Assembly: GCF_013116745.1 (NCBI RefSeq) | Contig: NZ_JABFOE010000014.1 | Span: 1 to 64,000, forward strand | Direction: 5' to 3' | DNA: 64,000 nucleotides | From: Arthrobacter sp. 260 | GTDB lineage: Bacteria; Actinomycetota; Actinomycetes; Actinomycetales; Micrococcaceae | In this document: one piece after another, positions 51,765 to 61,524 of the stretch | How the letters are laid out: each line of letters starts with the position of its first letter | Numbering within the stretch: position 1 is the first letter of the stretch | The notes under the pieces: generated by a model | What the model saw: the letters and a program-made list of their open reading frames with translations, nothing else | Databases searched by the model: none | Told to the model about the DNA's origin: nothing | Made by a program: the position numbers and the translations under genes

Positions 51765-53021
51765 TCAGCTGAATCGGACGGTGTCCGTTTCACGCCCCCG
51801 GGAGAGCGAGACGGGCGCAGTCTGCCCGTCTCGCTTGATCACGTAATCACCGAAGAAGCCCGTGATCGACAAGCGACCGTCATCATCCGTGCGCATCGAC
51901 GTTTGTGGCAGCCACCATTCGTCCTTAACCAGCGACTGGAGTGCGTGATACGACGGTTTCGGCGTGCCGTCGGCGCGAACCAACCCGCCCGGCGCGCCGA
52001 GCCACGCCCCGTCGTCGGTGAATCCCCAGTAGGTGATGGCCTGCACTGCTGGGTGGCCCACGAGTGAGCGATAGTGGCGGACAATTTCGTCCGCTTGCCT
52101 CGCCTCTCCCTCGGGCGTTGATGGCCAGGATGGGATCTGATAGTCGTTGAGGTCGACGATCTCCGGCGGCATGAGCTCCCCCGACAGCAGAGTCGTCTCG
52201 GTCAGATGGAGGGGCAACCCGAAGCGGGCGAATCGGTCGACCATCGCGAGCATGGTCTCTTCACCCCAATATCCCTGATGCATGTGCGTCTGCAGGCCGA
52301 TCGCGTCCACGGCGATCCCCGCTTCAACCACGCGCTCGATCAGAGCTTCGTAGTCGCTCGACAAGTCGAAGTCGTTCAGAACGAGCGTCGCCGAAGGGTT
52401 CGAGGCCCGAGCTTCCTCGAACGCAAGCTGAATCATGGGCACGCGCCCAATGCTCTGCGCAAGCCGGGTGATACCGTTTTCCTCTGCAGTGAACACGGGC
52501 ATGATGACGGCTTCGTTGATGGCGTCCCACGTGTCGATGACCCCGGCAAAGTCGGTCACCTCACGTCGGATCCTCTCGCGTTGCAGCCGCTCGATCTCGG
52601 CCACCGGTAGACCGGTGAGCCACTCGGGCGCGAGCGTGTGCCAGGTAAGCGGATGCCCCTTCACCGTCACCCCGTGCTCAGCGAACCACGAGGCGGTCCG
52701 CTGAAGTCTTCGGGTGTCAGGCTTGCCGCGGGTCGGCTCGAATCCTCGGCAGTAGAACGGAAGGGTCGCAGTGTTAAAGAGGTCGAACCACATCGTCTCG
52801 AGCTCCGGCAGGCTGGCGAGCCCGGCCCCTCCGAAAACGGGATCCGCCGCAGCATCCTGCTCGGTCTCCCCATTGGCGATCGGAATGAAATCGAAACCGA
52901 TGTTGCCGAAGGCGAAGTCATGACGCAGCTGTTCAACAGTGACATCCGCGTCGCGCACCGGGTTGCCGACGGAGTCCAGCACGGTGACCTGCGCGGTCAC
53001 CCCGCGGTGATCGACACTCAT
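51765..53021 (-). CDS. intracellular GH10 endo-beta-1,4-xylanase-like enzyme
   Basis: A 418-residue GH10 glycosidase. The barrel has KGHPLTWHTLAPEWL, the acid/base Glu in VIDTWDAINEAVIMP and the nucleophile Glu in LPLHLTETTLLSG, with ITYWGFTDDGAWLGAPGGL near the end. It starts with a small beta-domain (VTVLDSVGNPVRDADVTVEQ, HDFAFGNIGFD) typical of a less-studied GH10 branch. There is no signal peptide, so it probably trims imported xylo-oligosaccharides rather than polymeric xylan. Its start overlaps the GH3 stop (ATGA). Confidence 0.9.
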   Translation of the reverse strand: MSVDHRGVTAQVTVLDSVGNPVRDADVTVEQLRHDFAFGNIGFDFIPIANGETEQDAAADPVFGGAGLASLPELETMWFDLFNTATLPFYCRGFEPTRGKPDTRRLQRTASWFAEHGVTVKGHPLTWHTLAPEWLTGLPVAEIERLQRERIRREVTDFAGVIDTWDAINEAVIMPVFTAEENGITRLAQSIGRVPMIQLAFEEARASNPSATLVLNDFDLSSDYEALIERVVEAGIAVDAIGLQTHMHQGYWGEETMLAMVDRFARFGLPLHLTETTLLSGELMPPEIVDLNDYQIPSWPSTPEGEARQADEIVRHYRSLVGHPAVQAITYWGFTDDGAWLGAPGGLVRADGTPKPSYHALQSLVKDEWWLPQTSMRTDDDGRLSITGFFGDYVIKRDGQTAPVSLSRGRETDTVRFS

Positions 53022-55390
53022 GAGGCAGTCCGTGCGACCTCGATGAACCTCGGGTGGAAGGCCCGGTCGAACCCCACGACGCGGGCTTCACCGGAGAGCT
53101 GCACCGAGTGCGTGACCCGCAGGTCGGTGCTCGACGCTCCGAGAGCAACGACGATCTCTCCCGGTTCGACTACCCGTTCGCCGTTTCGGCCGGTGAAGCA
53201 GGTGACATCTGCAGGGACGTGTATCGAGAGCTCGACGGACTCCCCCGGCAACAGATCAACGCGCTGAAACCCGATCAGACGCTGCACCGGGCGTACCACT
53301 GACGCGACCGGATCGTGGACGTAAACCTGGACGATTTCTGACCCAGATCGGTCTCCCGTATTGCGGAGGCGGAGGCCGAGGGTCGCCGTGCCGTCGACTC
53401 CGACCGTATCCGGCCCGTGCTGGCCGGCGCTCCAGTCAAAGGTCGTGTACCCGATCCCGTGCCCGAACGCGAAGGCCGCGGTCGGGTCGATGCTCGACAC
53501 GCCGTTGGAGCGCGCCAGGGGGGCGGCCAGGTATGTGGACGGCTGCGTTCCCTCAGAGGCAGGGATACTGACAGGCAGGCGCCCACTCGGATTAACCCGG
53601 CCGGAGAGGATGCCGGCGAGTGCGGCAGTGCCTTCTTCTCCTGAGAAGAACGCTTGCACGATCGCGGCGGCGCCCGTGACAGCCGATCCCAATGCGTACG
53701 GACGCCCAGCAAGCAGGGTGACGACGGCAGGAGTGGATGTTGCCAGGACGGCGTCGAGAAGGTTCTGCTGGGCGCCGGGCAGGCGGAGCGACTCGACATC
53801 GCAGCCCTCACCGCTTGTACCGCGGCCAAAAAGCCCGGCACGGTCGCCGAGGGCGACGATGACGACGTCCGCCCGCATTGCAGCATCCACCGCTGCGGAA
53901 ATCCCGGCGGTTTCTCCTCCGTCGATAGTCGTGCCTGGCACGTATTCGATGTCGGCTTCGGGAAATTCGATGCGGAGGCTATCCAGCAGGGTTGGCAGTT
54001 TGATACCGAGGGGTGTGTCAGGATGCTGCACGCCGACATGCGCGGGGAACGAGTAGCAGCCGAGCACGGCGAAGGGGTCGTCGGTCGTCGGTCCGACGAC
54101 AGCAATCCGGCGCGGCCCTGCGAGTGGAAGAGTCCCGTCGTTGCTCACCAGCACGATAGATTGTTCGGCGATCTCTCGGGCGACCGCCCGATTGCCGGCA
54201 TTGTCCAGGTCGATGGTCCCGCGGATGCCTTCAGCGTTGTCCACGGCGACGTCCCGCAACGCTGTGGGCGTGGCATCCCAGTCAGGGTCAAGCAGTCCGA
54301 GTTCGGCTTTCTGGCGCAGCACACGCCGGAGGGCACGATCTATGACCGCCTCGGGCAGGTCGCCCGACCGGACCGCTTCAACCAGCGGCGCGCCGAAGGT
54401 CTTCACCGTCGGCAGTTCGACGTCCACGCCCGCGGTAAGCGCGAGGGCGGCGGCCTCGCCCCACGAACCCGCGACGCCGTGCAGCAGTTTTAGAAAGGCG
54501 ATCCCGAAGTAGTCGGCCACAACGGTGCCGTCGAAACCCCAGGTGTCGCGCAGGACTCCGGTGAGCAGCGACTCGTCGGCCGCGGATGGGACGCCGTCGA
54601 TGTCGGTATAGGAGTGCATGACCGAACGCGGTTTGCCTTCCCGCATAACCATTTCGAACGGGACGAGCAGCACGTCAGCAAGTTCACGAGGACCCACCGA
54701 TACCGGCGCGAGGTTACGGCCGGCTTTAGACGCCGAGTATCCGACGAAGTGCTTGAGAGTTGCAACGATTCCTGCGGACTCAAGGCCACGGACGTACGAC
54801 GTTCCGATGGTGCCGATGAGATACGGGTCTTCACCAATAGTCTCTTCGACGCGACCCCAGCGGGCATCCCGGACCACGTCGAGCACCGGAGCAAGGCCCT
54901 GGTGGATGCCGACCGAGCGCATGTCGGACCCTATGCGGTGTGACATCCGCTCAATGAGCCCCGGATTGAACGAGGCCCCCCAGGCGAGGGGTACCGGATA
55001 GGCGGTCGCCCCCCAGGTGGCGAAGCCGGCAAGGCACTCTTCATGCGCAACAGCCGGGATGCCAAACCGGTTGGATGCCGCGATCCGGCGCTGGCTGCGG
55101 AGGAGCGACAGCGCTCCGAGCGCCGGGTCTACCGGAGCGGAGCCGAACGGCCGAGTCAACTGGCCGAGCCCGTTCGGCAGGAGCGCATCGAGGTCGACGA
55201 CGTCGTCCATGTCGTTTTGATGCGGAGCAACGTCCCCGCCTTCATTGGACGCGCCGACCCAGACGCCAAACAACTGGGCGATCTTCTCCTCGAGCGTGAG
55301 CTCAGCAAGGAGCGCTTCGGCTCGGTCGGAAGCGGATGAGGTGACGTCGTGCCATGCCAGCGTGGTCGTCGTGGATGTCGTGGTGCTCAA
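53018..55390 (-). CDS. GH3 beta-glycosidase (probable beta-xylosidase)
   Basis: A 790-residue GH3 enzyme. The first barrel domain contains FATWGATAYPVPLAWGASF, LKHFVGYSASKAGRNLAPVS and the nucleophile Asp in GFDGTVVADYFGI; the second domain has VIVALGDRAGLFGRGTSGEG; the C-terminal fibronectin-type III-like domain includes YVHDPVASVVRPVQRLIGF. Given the xylanase and arabinofuranosidase in the operon it most likely releases xylose from xylo-oligosaccharides, though GH3 enzymes also cleave glucosides. No signal peptide. It follows the permease genes by nine bases and overlaps the GH10 start. Confidence 0.92.
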   Translation of the reverse strand: MSTTTSTTTTLAWHDVTSSASDRAEALLAELTLEEKIAQLFGVWVGASNEGGDVAPHQNDMDDVVDLDALLPNGLGQLTRPFGSAPVDPALGALSLLRSQRRIAASNRFGIPAVAHEECLAGFATWGATAYPVPLAWGASFNPGLIERMSHRIGSDMRSVGIHQGLAPVLDVVRDARWGRVEETIGEDPYLIGTIGTSYVRGLESAGIVATLKHFVGYSASKAGRNLAPVSVGPRELADVLLVPFEMVMREGKPRSVMHSYTDIDGVPSAADESLLTGVLRDTWGFDGTVVADYFGIAFLKLLHGVAGSWGEAAALALTAGVDVELPTVKTFGAPLVEAVRSGDLPEAVIDRALRRVLRQKAELGLLDPDWDATPTALRDVAVDNAEGIRGTIDLDNAGNRAVAREIAEQSIVLVSNDGTLPLAGPRRIAVVGPTTDDPFAVLGCYSFPAHVGVQHPDTPLGIKLPTLLDSLRIEFPEADIEYVPGTTIDGGETAGISAAVDAAMRADVVIVALGDRAGLFGRGTSGEGCDVESLRLPGAQQNLLDAVLATSTPAVVTLLAGRPYALGSAVTGAAAIVQAFFSGEEGTAALAGILSGRVNPSGRLPVSIPASEGTQPSTYLAAPLARSNGVSSIDPTAAFAFGHGIGYTTFDWSAGQHGPDTVGVDGTATLGLRLRNTGDRSGSEIVQVYVHDPVASVVRPVQRLIGFQRVDLLPGESVELSIHVPADVTCFTGRNGERVVEPGEIVVALGASSTDLRVTHSVQLSGEARVVGFDRAFHPRFIEVARTAS

Positions 55391-55398
55391 GGGAAGTC

Positions 55399-56271
55399 CT
55401 AACCTTTGACGGCGCCGGTGAGTCCGCCGACGATGCGACGCTCGAACAGCGTGAAGAATATCAGTGCAGGAATCATGGACAGTGAGGTGAAGGCGAGTAC
55501 CTTTGCCGTGTCCACCGAATACTGCGAAGCGAACGCCTGAACGCCGAGCGGCAGGGTGTAGGTCGCCTGGTCGCTGAGGATGAACAGTGGCAGAAGATAG
55601 CTGTTCCAGCTCGCCACGAAAGCGAGGATACCCGTCGTCACCACGCCCGGCAGTGACAGAGGAACGACCATCCGGAAGAAGAAACCCAGCCGGCTGGTGC
55701 CGTCGATCGACGCAGCCTCTTCGATTTCATCGGGGATTGCCTTGAGGAACGGCACCAGGATGATGATCGTGACCGGCAAGCCGAAGGCGATCTGCGGGAG
55801 AATCACGCCAGCCAAACTGTTCATCAGGCCCAGATCCCTGACGAGGATGTAGAGGGGCGTAATGGCCACGGTCATCGGGAACATGAGCCCGGCGGCGAAC
55901 AGCGAATACATCGCTCCGCGACCGGCAAACCTGTAGCGTGCGAGTATGAAGCTTGCCATCAGGCCGAGCGTCACCACACCGATGGTCGTCGCGAGCCCGG
56001 CAATCATTGAGTTGCCGACCTGCTGCCAGAAGGTCGAGCTCGCGAGCACCTCCGCATAGTTGTCGAAGTTCCACGGGTTCGGGAATCCTGCGGGCGAATT
56101 GGTGATCTGGGAGTTGTCGCGGAACCCACCGAGGATGATGTAGATGACTGGTCCGAGACAGAGCGCGATGAAAACAAAGGCGATGAAGTAGGTCGCTGGG
56201 CTGCCCCACTCCTGGCGGTCACTCGATAGACGCTTTTTGTGCGGGCGCGTGGGAGCTTCGAGAACTGCCAT
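55399..56271 (-). CDS. carbohydrate ABC transporter permease (MalG type)
   Basis: A 290-residue inner-membrane subunit with about six transmembrane helices. The coupling loop reads DEIEEAASIDGTSRLGFFFR, the EAA motif that contacts the ATPase, and VPLSLPGVVTTGILAFVASW follows. The ATG at 56271 overlaps the upstream permease stop as ATGA. Together with that permease and the binding protein at 57306 it forms a CUT1-type importer for oligosaccharides. No ATPase gene is present, so a shared MsiK-type ATPase encoded elsewhere is expected. Confidence 0.93.
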   Translation of the reverse strand: MAVLEAPTRPHKKRLSSDRQEWGSPATYFIAFVFIALCLGPVIYIILGGFRDNSQITNSPAGFPNPWNFDNYAEVLASSTFWQQVGNSMIAGLATTIGVVTLGLMASFILARYRFAGRGAMYSLFAAGLMFPMTVAITPLYILVRDLGLMNSLAGVILPQIAFGLPVTIIILVPFLKAIPDEIEEAASIDGTSRLGFFFRMVVPLSLPGVVTTGILAFVASWNSYLLPLFILSDQATYTLPLGVQAFASQYSVDTAKVLAFTSLSMIPALIFFTLFERRIVGGLTGAVKG

Positions 56272-57296
56272 CACTTCTTTCCTTCTGTTAGAGCACCGGC
56301 GGTGTCCCGCGAAAGAACGAACCGTTGGTAGATCAATGCGATGACCAGGGAGATCAGGAACATGACGACGGCGACAGCACTGCCGTAGCCGAAGTTGCCG
56401 GACGTGCGCCCGTTGGCGACCATGTAGGTGGCCATGGTTGAGGTTCCGGCAGTCGAAGCGACGTACTGGCCCCAGATGATGAAGACCAGGTCGAACAACT
56501 GCAGCGAGCCGATGATGGACAGAAACGCCCAGATCCGCACGGTCGGCCCGAGCAGTGGCAAGGTGATAGAGCGTTGAGTCTGCCAGTAGCTGGCGCCGTC
56601 GATCGCGGCCGCCTCGTACAGTTCGTCCGGGATGCTCTGCAACCCGGCGAGGAAAAGAATGACGGCGAAGCCGATGTACTTCCACGAAATGATCACCATG
56701 AGGGACCAGATGGCGATGCTCGGGTCAGAGAGCCAGTCCCTTTGGAAGGCTCCCAATCCGATGTTTTCGAGCAGCCCATTGACGGAACCGGATGTCTGCA
56801 GCATGAGACCCCAGCCAATCCCGACAATGACCTCGGAGATGATGTAGGGAACGAAGATGAGCACGCGGATGAGCGACCGGCCACGGATCTTCCGGTTGAG
56901 CAAGAGCGCGAGGACGATCGCAATAGGTCCCTGGAGGACCAGGGAGAGCACCAGGATGAACCCGTTGTGGCGCAGCACGTCGTGGAACGCGCTGTCCGCG
57001 AAGATGATCATGTAATTTTGGAAACCGACAAAATCGGTAGCTGGCCCAAAGCCCTTCCAGCGAAAGAAACCGTAGTATCCGGCGAGGACGACCGGGAGGA
57101 TCACGAAGCCGACAAAAACGACAATCGCTGGCCCGGCCAGAAGCATGATCTCGAGGCGCTTGCGCCAATCCGTTGGACGCCGTCTGGGCCGCGGTGCGGC
57201 AGGGGACGTCGCGCGAGCGCCATCCCCTGCCGTTACCGTGCCCCGCGGCGGCTGCTGGTCCGTCAACAACGGAGCACCCCCTGCAGGTTCAGTCAT
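56271..57296 (-). CDS. carbohydrate ABC transporter permease (MalF type)
   Basis: A 341-residue inner-membrane subunit with six predicted helices after a 45-residue charged N-terminal tail. The EAA loop is DELYEAAAIDGASYWQTQRS, followed by ITLPLLGPTVRIWAF. It starts nine bases after the binding-protein gene stop and overlaps the second permease. Import of xylo- or arabinoxylo-oligosaccharides is inferred from the glycosidases in the operon. Confidence 0.93.
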   Translation of the reverse strand: MTEPAGGAPLLTDQQPPRGTVTAGDGARATSPAAPRPRRRPTDWRKRLEIMLLAGPAIVVFVGFVILPVVLAGYYGFFRWKGFGPATDFVGFQNYMIIFADSAFHDVLRHNGFILVLSLVLQGPIAIVLALLLNRKIRGRSLIRVLIFVPYIISEVIVGIGWGLMLQTSGSVNGLLENIGLGAFQRDWLSDPSIAIWSLMVIISWKYIGFAVILFLAGLQSIPDELYEAAAIDGASYWQTQRSITLPLLGPTVRIWAFLSIIGSLQLFDLVFIIWGQYVASTAGTSTMATYMVANGRTSGNFGYGSAVAVVMFLISLVIALIYQRFVLSRDTAGALTEGKK

Positions 57297-57305
57297 TATC
57301 TGCTG

Positions 57306-58604
57306 CTATCCCTGTGCTGCTGCGGTGTTCAGAGCGGAGACGATGTCTTCAGCTGTGCCCTGACCAGCGAACAGGTCGACGGCACCCTTGTTCAGCGCGT
57401 TTCCGACGTTCTGTCCGAACAGCGTGTCGAGCCACACCGTGACGTACGGTGCCTCGTTGTAAGACTCGATGATCGAAAGCAGTGCTGGATCCTCCACGAC
57501 CTCCTGAGCATCCTGGTTGGCAGGGATCGTCTGGAACGCGTCCGCGTAGCCTTCCTGATGCTCCTGCTGCATGAAGAAGTTCAAGAACGCGGTGCACTCT
57601 TCTTGCGGGGCCTGAGCCGAGCAGGTGAATCCGTCCACGCCGCCCATCATTGCGCCGGGCTCACCCTCGCCGCCCTCAACCTCAGGGAACGGGAACCAGC
57701 CCAGGTCCGGGAGTGGCTCCTCGTCAGGTGTCAGCGAAGCGATGACACCTGGGTTCCACGCCCCCATGAGCTCCATGGATGCCTTCTTGTTGGCGAGGAG
57801 TCCAGCCGAGCTACCTGCACCCTGCTGCGCGGAGGTGGTGAGGAATCCGTTGTTGAACGGCTCTGTGTCGACGAACTCCTGCAGGTTGTTACCGGCCTCC
57901 AGCCAGCATGGGTCGTTGAACTCCATGGTTTCAGCAGCAGTGTTGAGAGCATCCTGTGAGCAGGCTCGAACCGCGAAGAAGTAGTACCAGTGCGCGGCAG
58001 GCCAGGCATCCTTCGCGCCGACGGCGATGGGGTCGACTCCTGCACCCTTGAGCTGCTCAACAGCGGAACCGAGTTCGTCAATCGTCGTCGGTGTCCCCTC
58101 AACGCCCGCTTCGGCGAAGAGGTCTCCGCTGTAGTAGATGCCACCAGGCAGCACGGCGGTCGGCATTCCGTAGATCTTCCCCTCGACCGCGAAGGCGCTC
58201 AACACCCCTTCGGGCACAGCGGCCCTGGTGGCATCGTCGATAGAATCCGTAATGTCCATGGCCTGTCCGGCCGCAACGACATCCGCAAGCTTGCCGCCGC
58301 CGCGCGCCATGAAGATGTCGGGTGCATCGCCGGAGTTCAGCGCGGTTTGGAGCTTTCCGTCCATCTCCTCGTTTTGGATGGACTGGATCTCGATGGTCAC
58401 GCCAGGGTTTTCCTCCTCGAACGCTGCGACCGTGTTCTCCCAGTAGGCCTTACCATCACCCGTCGTTGAGTTGTGCCAGAACGTCATGGTGACGTCGCCG
58501 TCTTCTGTTGCTCCACTGTCGGAGCCACACGCTGACAGGCCGCCGAGGGCGATTGCTGTCGCCGCCCCCATGGTCAGCAATTTCCTGGTGCTGTGCTTGT
58601 TCAT
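57306..58604 (-). CDS. ABC transporter sugar-binding lipoprotein
   Basis: A 432-residue extracellular solute-binding protein. The lipoprotein signal is KLLTMGAATAIALGGLSACG with the lipobox LSAC near residues 23-26. The mature part shows MTFWHNSTTGDGKAYWENTV and ALNSGDAPDIFMARGGGKL, typical of family-1 sugar-binding proteins. It is the first gene of the transporter-glycosidase operon. I chose the ATG at 58604 with AGAGG nine bases upstream. The palindromic operator at 58618-58644 begins 14 bases upstream of this start, so a bound repressor would block the leader directly. Confidence 0.94.
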   Translation of the reverse strand: MNKHSTRKLLTMGAATAIALGGLSACGSDSGATEDGDVTMTFWHNSTTGDGKAYWENTVAAFEEENPGVTIEIQSIQNEEMDGKLQTALNSGDAPDIFMARGGGKLADVVAAGQAMDITDSIDDATRAAVPEGVLSAFAVEGKIYGMPTAVLPGGIYYSGDLFAEAGVEGTPTTIDELGSAVEQLKGAGVDPIAVGAKDAWPAAHWYYFFAVRACSQDALNTAAETMEFNDPCWLEAGNNLQEFVDTEPFNNGFLTTSAQQGAGSSAGLLANKKASMELMGAWNPGVIASLTPDEEPLPDLGWFPFPEVEGGEGEPGAMMGGVDGFTCSAQAPQEECTAFLNFFMQQEHQEGYADAFQTIPANQDAQEVVEDPALLSIIESYNEAPYVTVWLDTLFGQNVGNALNKGAVDLFAGQGTAEDIVSALNTAAAQG

Positions 58605-58617
58605 CTTTGAACACCTC

Positions 58618-58644
58618 TCGAAAGTTTCGACATTTTTGTCGAAA
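58618..58644. promoter_or_regulatory. double palindrome, probable LacI-family operator
   Basis: Two overlapping perfect palindromes: TCGAAAGTTTCGA (58618-58630, one central base) and TTTCGACA-TTTT-TGTCGAAA (58625-58644). They lie between the divergent starts of the binding-protein gene (58604) and the LacI-family gene (58726), where the repressor of this operon is expected to bind and also control itself. Confidence 0.7.
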
Positions 58645-58725
58645 TCAATTAGTATGTGATGAGCGTAACAGTGGCCCGGTGAAACGCAAGTGTTTCCCGC
58701 GAAAAAAGATGAAGATTGGTTCCCC

Positions 58726-59742
58726 ATGATCGACTCAGGTCGTAAGGTCAAGCTCAATGAATTAGCCGATGAGGCCGGAGTTTCGCTCTCCACGGTCTCC
58801 AAAGTCCTCAACGGACGGTCAGACGTGTCCGCGCAGACCCGGGCAAAAGTCGAAGAGCTCCTCTACAAGCACGGATACCAGCGACGCCCAGGCCTGCCCA
58901 ACAGGGACTCCTTGATCGAGCTCGTTTTCCCTGAACTCGAGACAGCCTGGGCCATGGAGATTATCCGGGGGGTCGAAAATGTCGCTCGCGCCAACGATAT
59001 GAGCATTGTCCTGACCGAGTCAGGGGACCGCCACTCCCCCTCCCCGGCCTGGATCACCGGGGTTCTCCGTCGACGCCCGGTCGGGGTAGTGCTCCTCTTC
59101 GCCGATCTCGCCGCGGAGGCGAAGGCAACCCTCCAATCCCGCGCCATCCCGTTCGTGATCATCGACCCGGCCGGAGATCCGGCCCCGGATGTCCCCGCGA
59201 TTGGGTCAGCCAACTGGTCCGGCGGCCTCGACGCCACCCGCCACCTCATCGAATTGGGACACACCCGGATTGCTGCGATCACCGGTCGCGACGACATGAT
59301 GTGCTCCTTCGCCCGCGTCGATGGATACCGGTCCGCCATGAACACGGCCGGCATTGAAATCGATGAACGCTTCGTGCGGTTCGGCAACTTCCGGGTCGAC
59401 GGTGGCTGCAGCATCGCTCTCGAACTCCTGACGCTGCCGGACCGCCCCACAGCGATCTTCGCAGGGAGCGACCTCCAGGCGCTCGGCGTCATCGAGGCTG
59501 CCAGGACGCTTGGGCTCCGGGTGCCCGCTGACCTGTCCATCGTCGGTTATGACGATCTGCAGCTCGCTCAGTGGTCCAGTCCTGCCCTCACGACTGTGCA
59601 CCAGCCGCTTACGGCGATGGCCGAGGAAGCGGCGCGGCTCGTGATCCGCATGAGTGAGAGTACCCTCACAACCATCCCCCGGATGGACCTCGCAACGCGG
59701 CTCGTCGTCCGTGATAGCACGGCCCCGCCGGCTGCGGGCTGA
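58726..59742 (+). CDS. LacI-family transcriptional regulator of the xylo-oligosaccharide operon
   Basis: A 338-residue LacI/GalR repressor. VKLNELADEAGVSLSTVSKV near residues 8-27 is the DNA-binding helix-turn-helix with the LacI-type LSTVSKVLNGR recognition part; the effector domain has AIFAGSDLQALGVIEAART and LSIVGYDDLQLAQWSSPALT. It is divergent from the binding-protein/permease/glycosidase operon and likely responds to a xylo- or arabino-oligosaccharide. Its recognition helix is very similar to that of the regulator at 8212 (both TVSKVLNGR), and both have TTTCGA repeats in their promoters. The ATG at 58726 is preferred; an in-frame ATG at 58690 exists. Confidence 0.93.
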   Translation: MIDSGRKVKLNELADEAGVSLSTVSKVLNGRSDVSAQTRAKVEELLYKHGYQRRPGLPNRDSLIELVFPELETAWAMEIIRGVENVARANDMSIVLTESGDRHSPSPAWITGVLRRRPVGVVLLFADLAAEAKATLQSRAIPFVIIDPAGDPAPDVPAIGSANWSGGLDATRHLIELGHTRIAAITGRDDMMCSFARVDGYRSAMNTAGIEIDERFVRFGNFRVDGGCSIALELLTLPDRPTAIFAGSDLQALGVIEAARTLGLRVPADLSIVGYDDLQLAQWSSPALTTVHQPLTAMAEEAARLVIRMSESTLTTIPRMDLATRLVVRDSTAPPAAG

Positions 59743-59808
59743 CGGGCCGGCGCGAACGCGGTGCGAACTTTCAATAGGCGGGCTCAAATGAATCACCAGG
59801 AGAAAACC

Positions 59809-60816
59809 ATGCAGGGCTTGAAAGTACTCTTCATCGGCGGCAGCGGAATCATCAGCGCCCACTGCACGAAACAGGCAGTAGATGCAGGCATGGACGTCTA
59901 TCTACTCAACCGCGGCATCAGGAACTTGCGTCAGGTACCCGAGGGCGTGACCACCTTCGTCGCTGATTCTCGGGACAAGCAGGCAGTCCTTGATGCCATA
60001 GGCGGTCACCATTTCGACTGCGTCGTCAGCTGGGTCAACTTCACTCCGGAGCAAGTGAAGCAGGACGTCGAAATTTTCGCCGGACGAACCGGACAATACG
60101 TCTTCATCAGTTCAGCATCGGCATATCAGACACCACCGACACACATGCCCGTACTGGAATCCACTCCGTTGAAGAATCCCTTCTGGGAGTACTCGCGCAA
60201 CAAGATCGCATGCGAGGACCTCCTTACTGCGGCCTACCGCGAGGAAGGATTCCCCATCACAATCGTCCGGCCCTCTCATACCTACGACGAAACGATGATC
60301 CCATTCGACGGAGGGTGGACGATTGTGGAACGCATGCGCGCCGGGCGACCCATCATTGTGCCCGGAGACGGAACCTCGTTATGGACGATCACCCACAGCC
60401 GTGACTTCGCAAGAGGGTTCACCGGTTTGCTGGGAAATACATCAGCGATTGGTGAAGCTGTGCACATCACCGGCCAAGAGACACCTTCGTGGAACCAGAT
60501 CTATACCCAGGTCGCAGCGGCCGCCGGCGTCCCTGACCCCGTCCTGCTCCATGTCGCCTCGGAATCTATCGCCGAAGCCGACCCTGAGTGGGGCGCGGGC
60601 CTCTTGGGCGACAAATCCCACACAATGATTTTCGACAACACGAAAATCCGCTCACTGGTCCCCGGATTCACCGCCAGCATCCCCTTTAGTCAGGGCGCGC
60701 GGGAAATGATCGCCTGGCATGACTCGGACCCGACACGCCGAACAGTGGACGCACACATGGACGCCATTATGGACCGGCTCGCCGAAGCATACGCACCACG
60801 ACGACTTCGTCTTTAG
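59809..60816 (+). CDS. NAD-dependent epimerase/dehydratase family protein
   Basis: A 335-residue extended SDR. LKVLFIGGSGIISAHCTKQA at the N-terminus is the cofactor-binding loop, SSASAYQTPP carries the Ser region, and FWEYSRNKIACEDLL carries the YxxxK catalytic pair. The start is the ATG at 59809, directly behind AGGAG; earlier ATGs in frame lack such a site. It follows the LacI regulator by 66 bases on the same strand, so it may be co-transcribed and act on a pentose or nucleotide sugar. The substrate is unknown. Confidence 0.87.
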   Translation: MQGLKVLFIGGSGIISAHCTKQAVDAGMDVYLLNRGIRNLRQVPEGVTTFVADSRDKQAVLDAIGGHHFDCVVSWVNFTPEQVKQDVEIFAGRTGQYVFISSASAYQTPPTHMPVLESTPLKNPFWEYSRNKIACEDLLTAAYREEGFPITIVRPSHTYDETMIPFDGGWTIVERMRAGRPIIVPGDGTSLWTITHSRDFARGFTGLLGNTSAIGEAVHITGQETPSWNQIYTQVAAAAGVPDPVLLHVASESIAEADPEWGAGLLGDKSHTMIFDNTKIRSLVPGFTASIPFSQGAREMIAWHDSDPTRRTVDAHMDAIMDRLAEAYAPRRLRL

Positions 60817-60857
60817 GTACGGCAACTGCCCTTCGGTTCGTACTAAAATCGGGTCAG

Positions 60858-61388
60858 ATGGCTAGGAGCATGCATATCGTGGACCAGGAACATGTAAGCG
60901 CATCCTTGAGGATCTCCGCGTCCGCCCCGCACGTGTTCGCGGTACTGGCGGATCCGATGATGCACTCTGCCATCGATGGCAGAAGCTCCGTTGCCGACGG
61001 TACGGGCCGGATTCAGCAAGCTGTCGACCAGGCGCGGCTGACCGAGGTGGGACAGATGTTCCGGATGGGAATGAATCATCCGAACCACCCAGAGGGTAAC
61101 TACCAGACGGTCAATAAGGTTCATGTGTTCGACCCACCACGCGCCATCGGCTGGCGGACTGGGCACGACCCTAAAGGTGATGGACAACTGGAGTTTGGCG
61201 GTTGGTTCTGGCGCTACGACCTGATGTTCGTCGACCAGTCGGAGACCGAGGTGACGCTCACCTACGATTGGGCGGCGGTGCCGCAATCTATTCGCGAGTA
61301 CCTGCGATTCCCACCGTTCGCTCCGGAGCGTCTCACAAACTCACTGCAGCATTTGGCCGAACTAGCCGCTCCCAAGCTGAACACGTAA
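60858..61388 (+). CDS. SRPBCC-family (START-like) protein
   Basis: A 176-residue protein with the polyketide-cyclase/START-like fold: ASLRISASAPHVFAVLADPM at the N-terminus is the typical first strand and helix, YQTVNKVHVFDPPRAIGWRT lies in the middle and TEVTLTYDWAAVP near the end. The fold forms a hydrophobic cavity for small molecules. No catalytic motif identifies a reaction. It is convergent with the small cupin gene; the 136-base gap between them shows no hairpin. Confidence 0.83.
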   Translation: MARSMHIVDQEHVSASLRISASAPHVFAVLADPMMHSAIDGRSSVADGTGRIQQAVDQARLTEVGQMFRMGMNHPNHPEGNYQTVNKVHVFDPPRAIGWRTGHDPKGDGQLEFGGWFWRYDLMFVDQSETEVTLTYDWAAVPQSIREYLRFPPFAPERLTNSLQHLAELAAPKLNT

Positions 61389-61524
61389 GCCTCCGCGGGT
61401 CGTCGTGGATCCAAGCCGATACCAGTCCGCAACGCCTCGACCACCTTGGACGCACCCGGTTAGGCGATCCTTCCAAGCAGGCGGGTCAAGGTACCGACTC
61501 TTGCTCCTGCTATATTGGCGCCGT

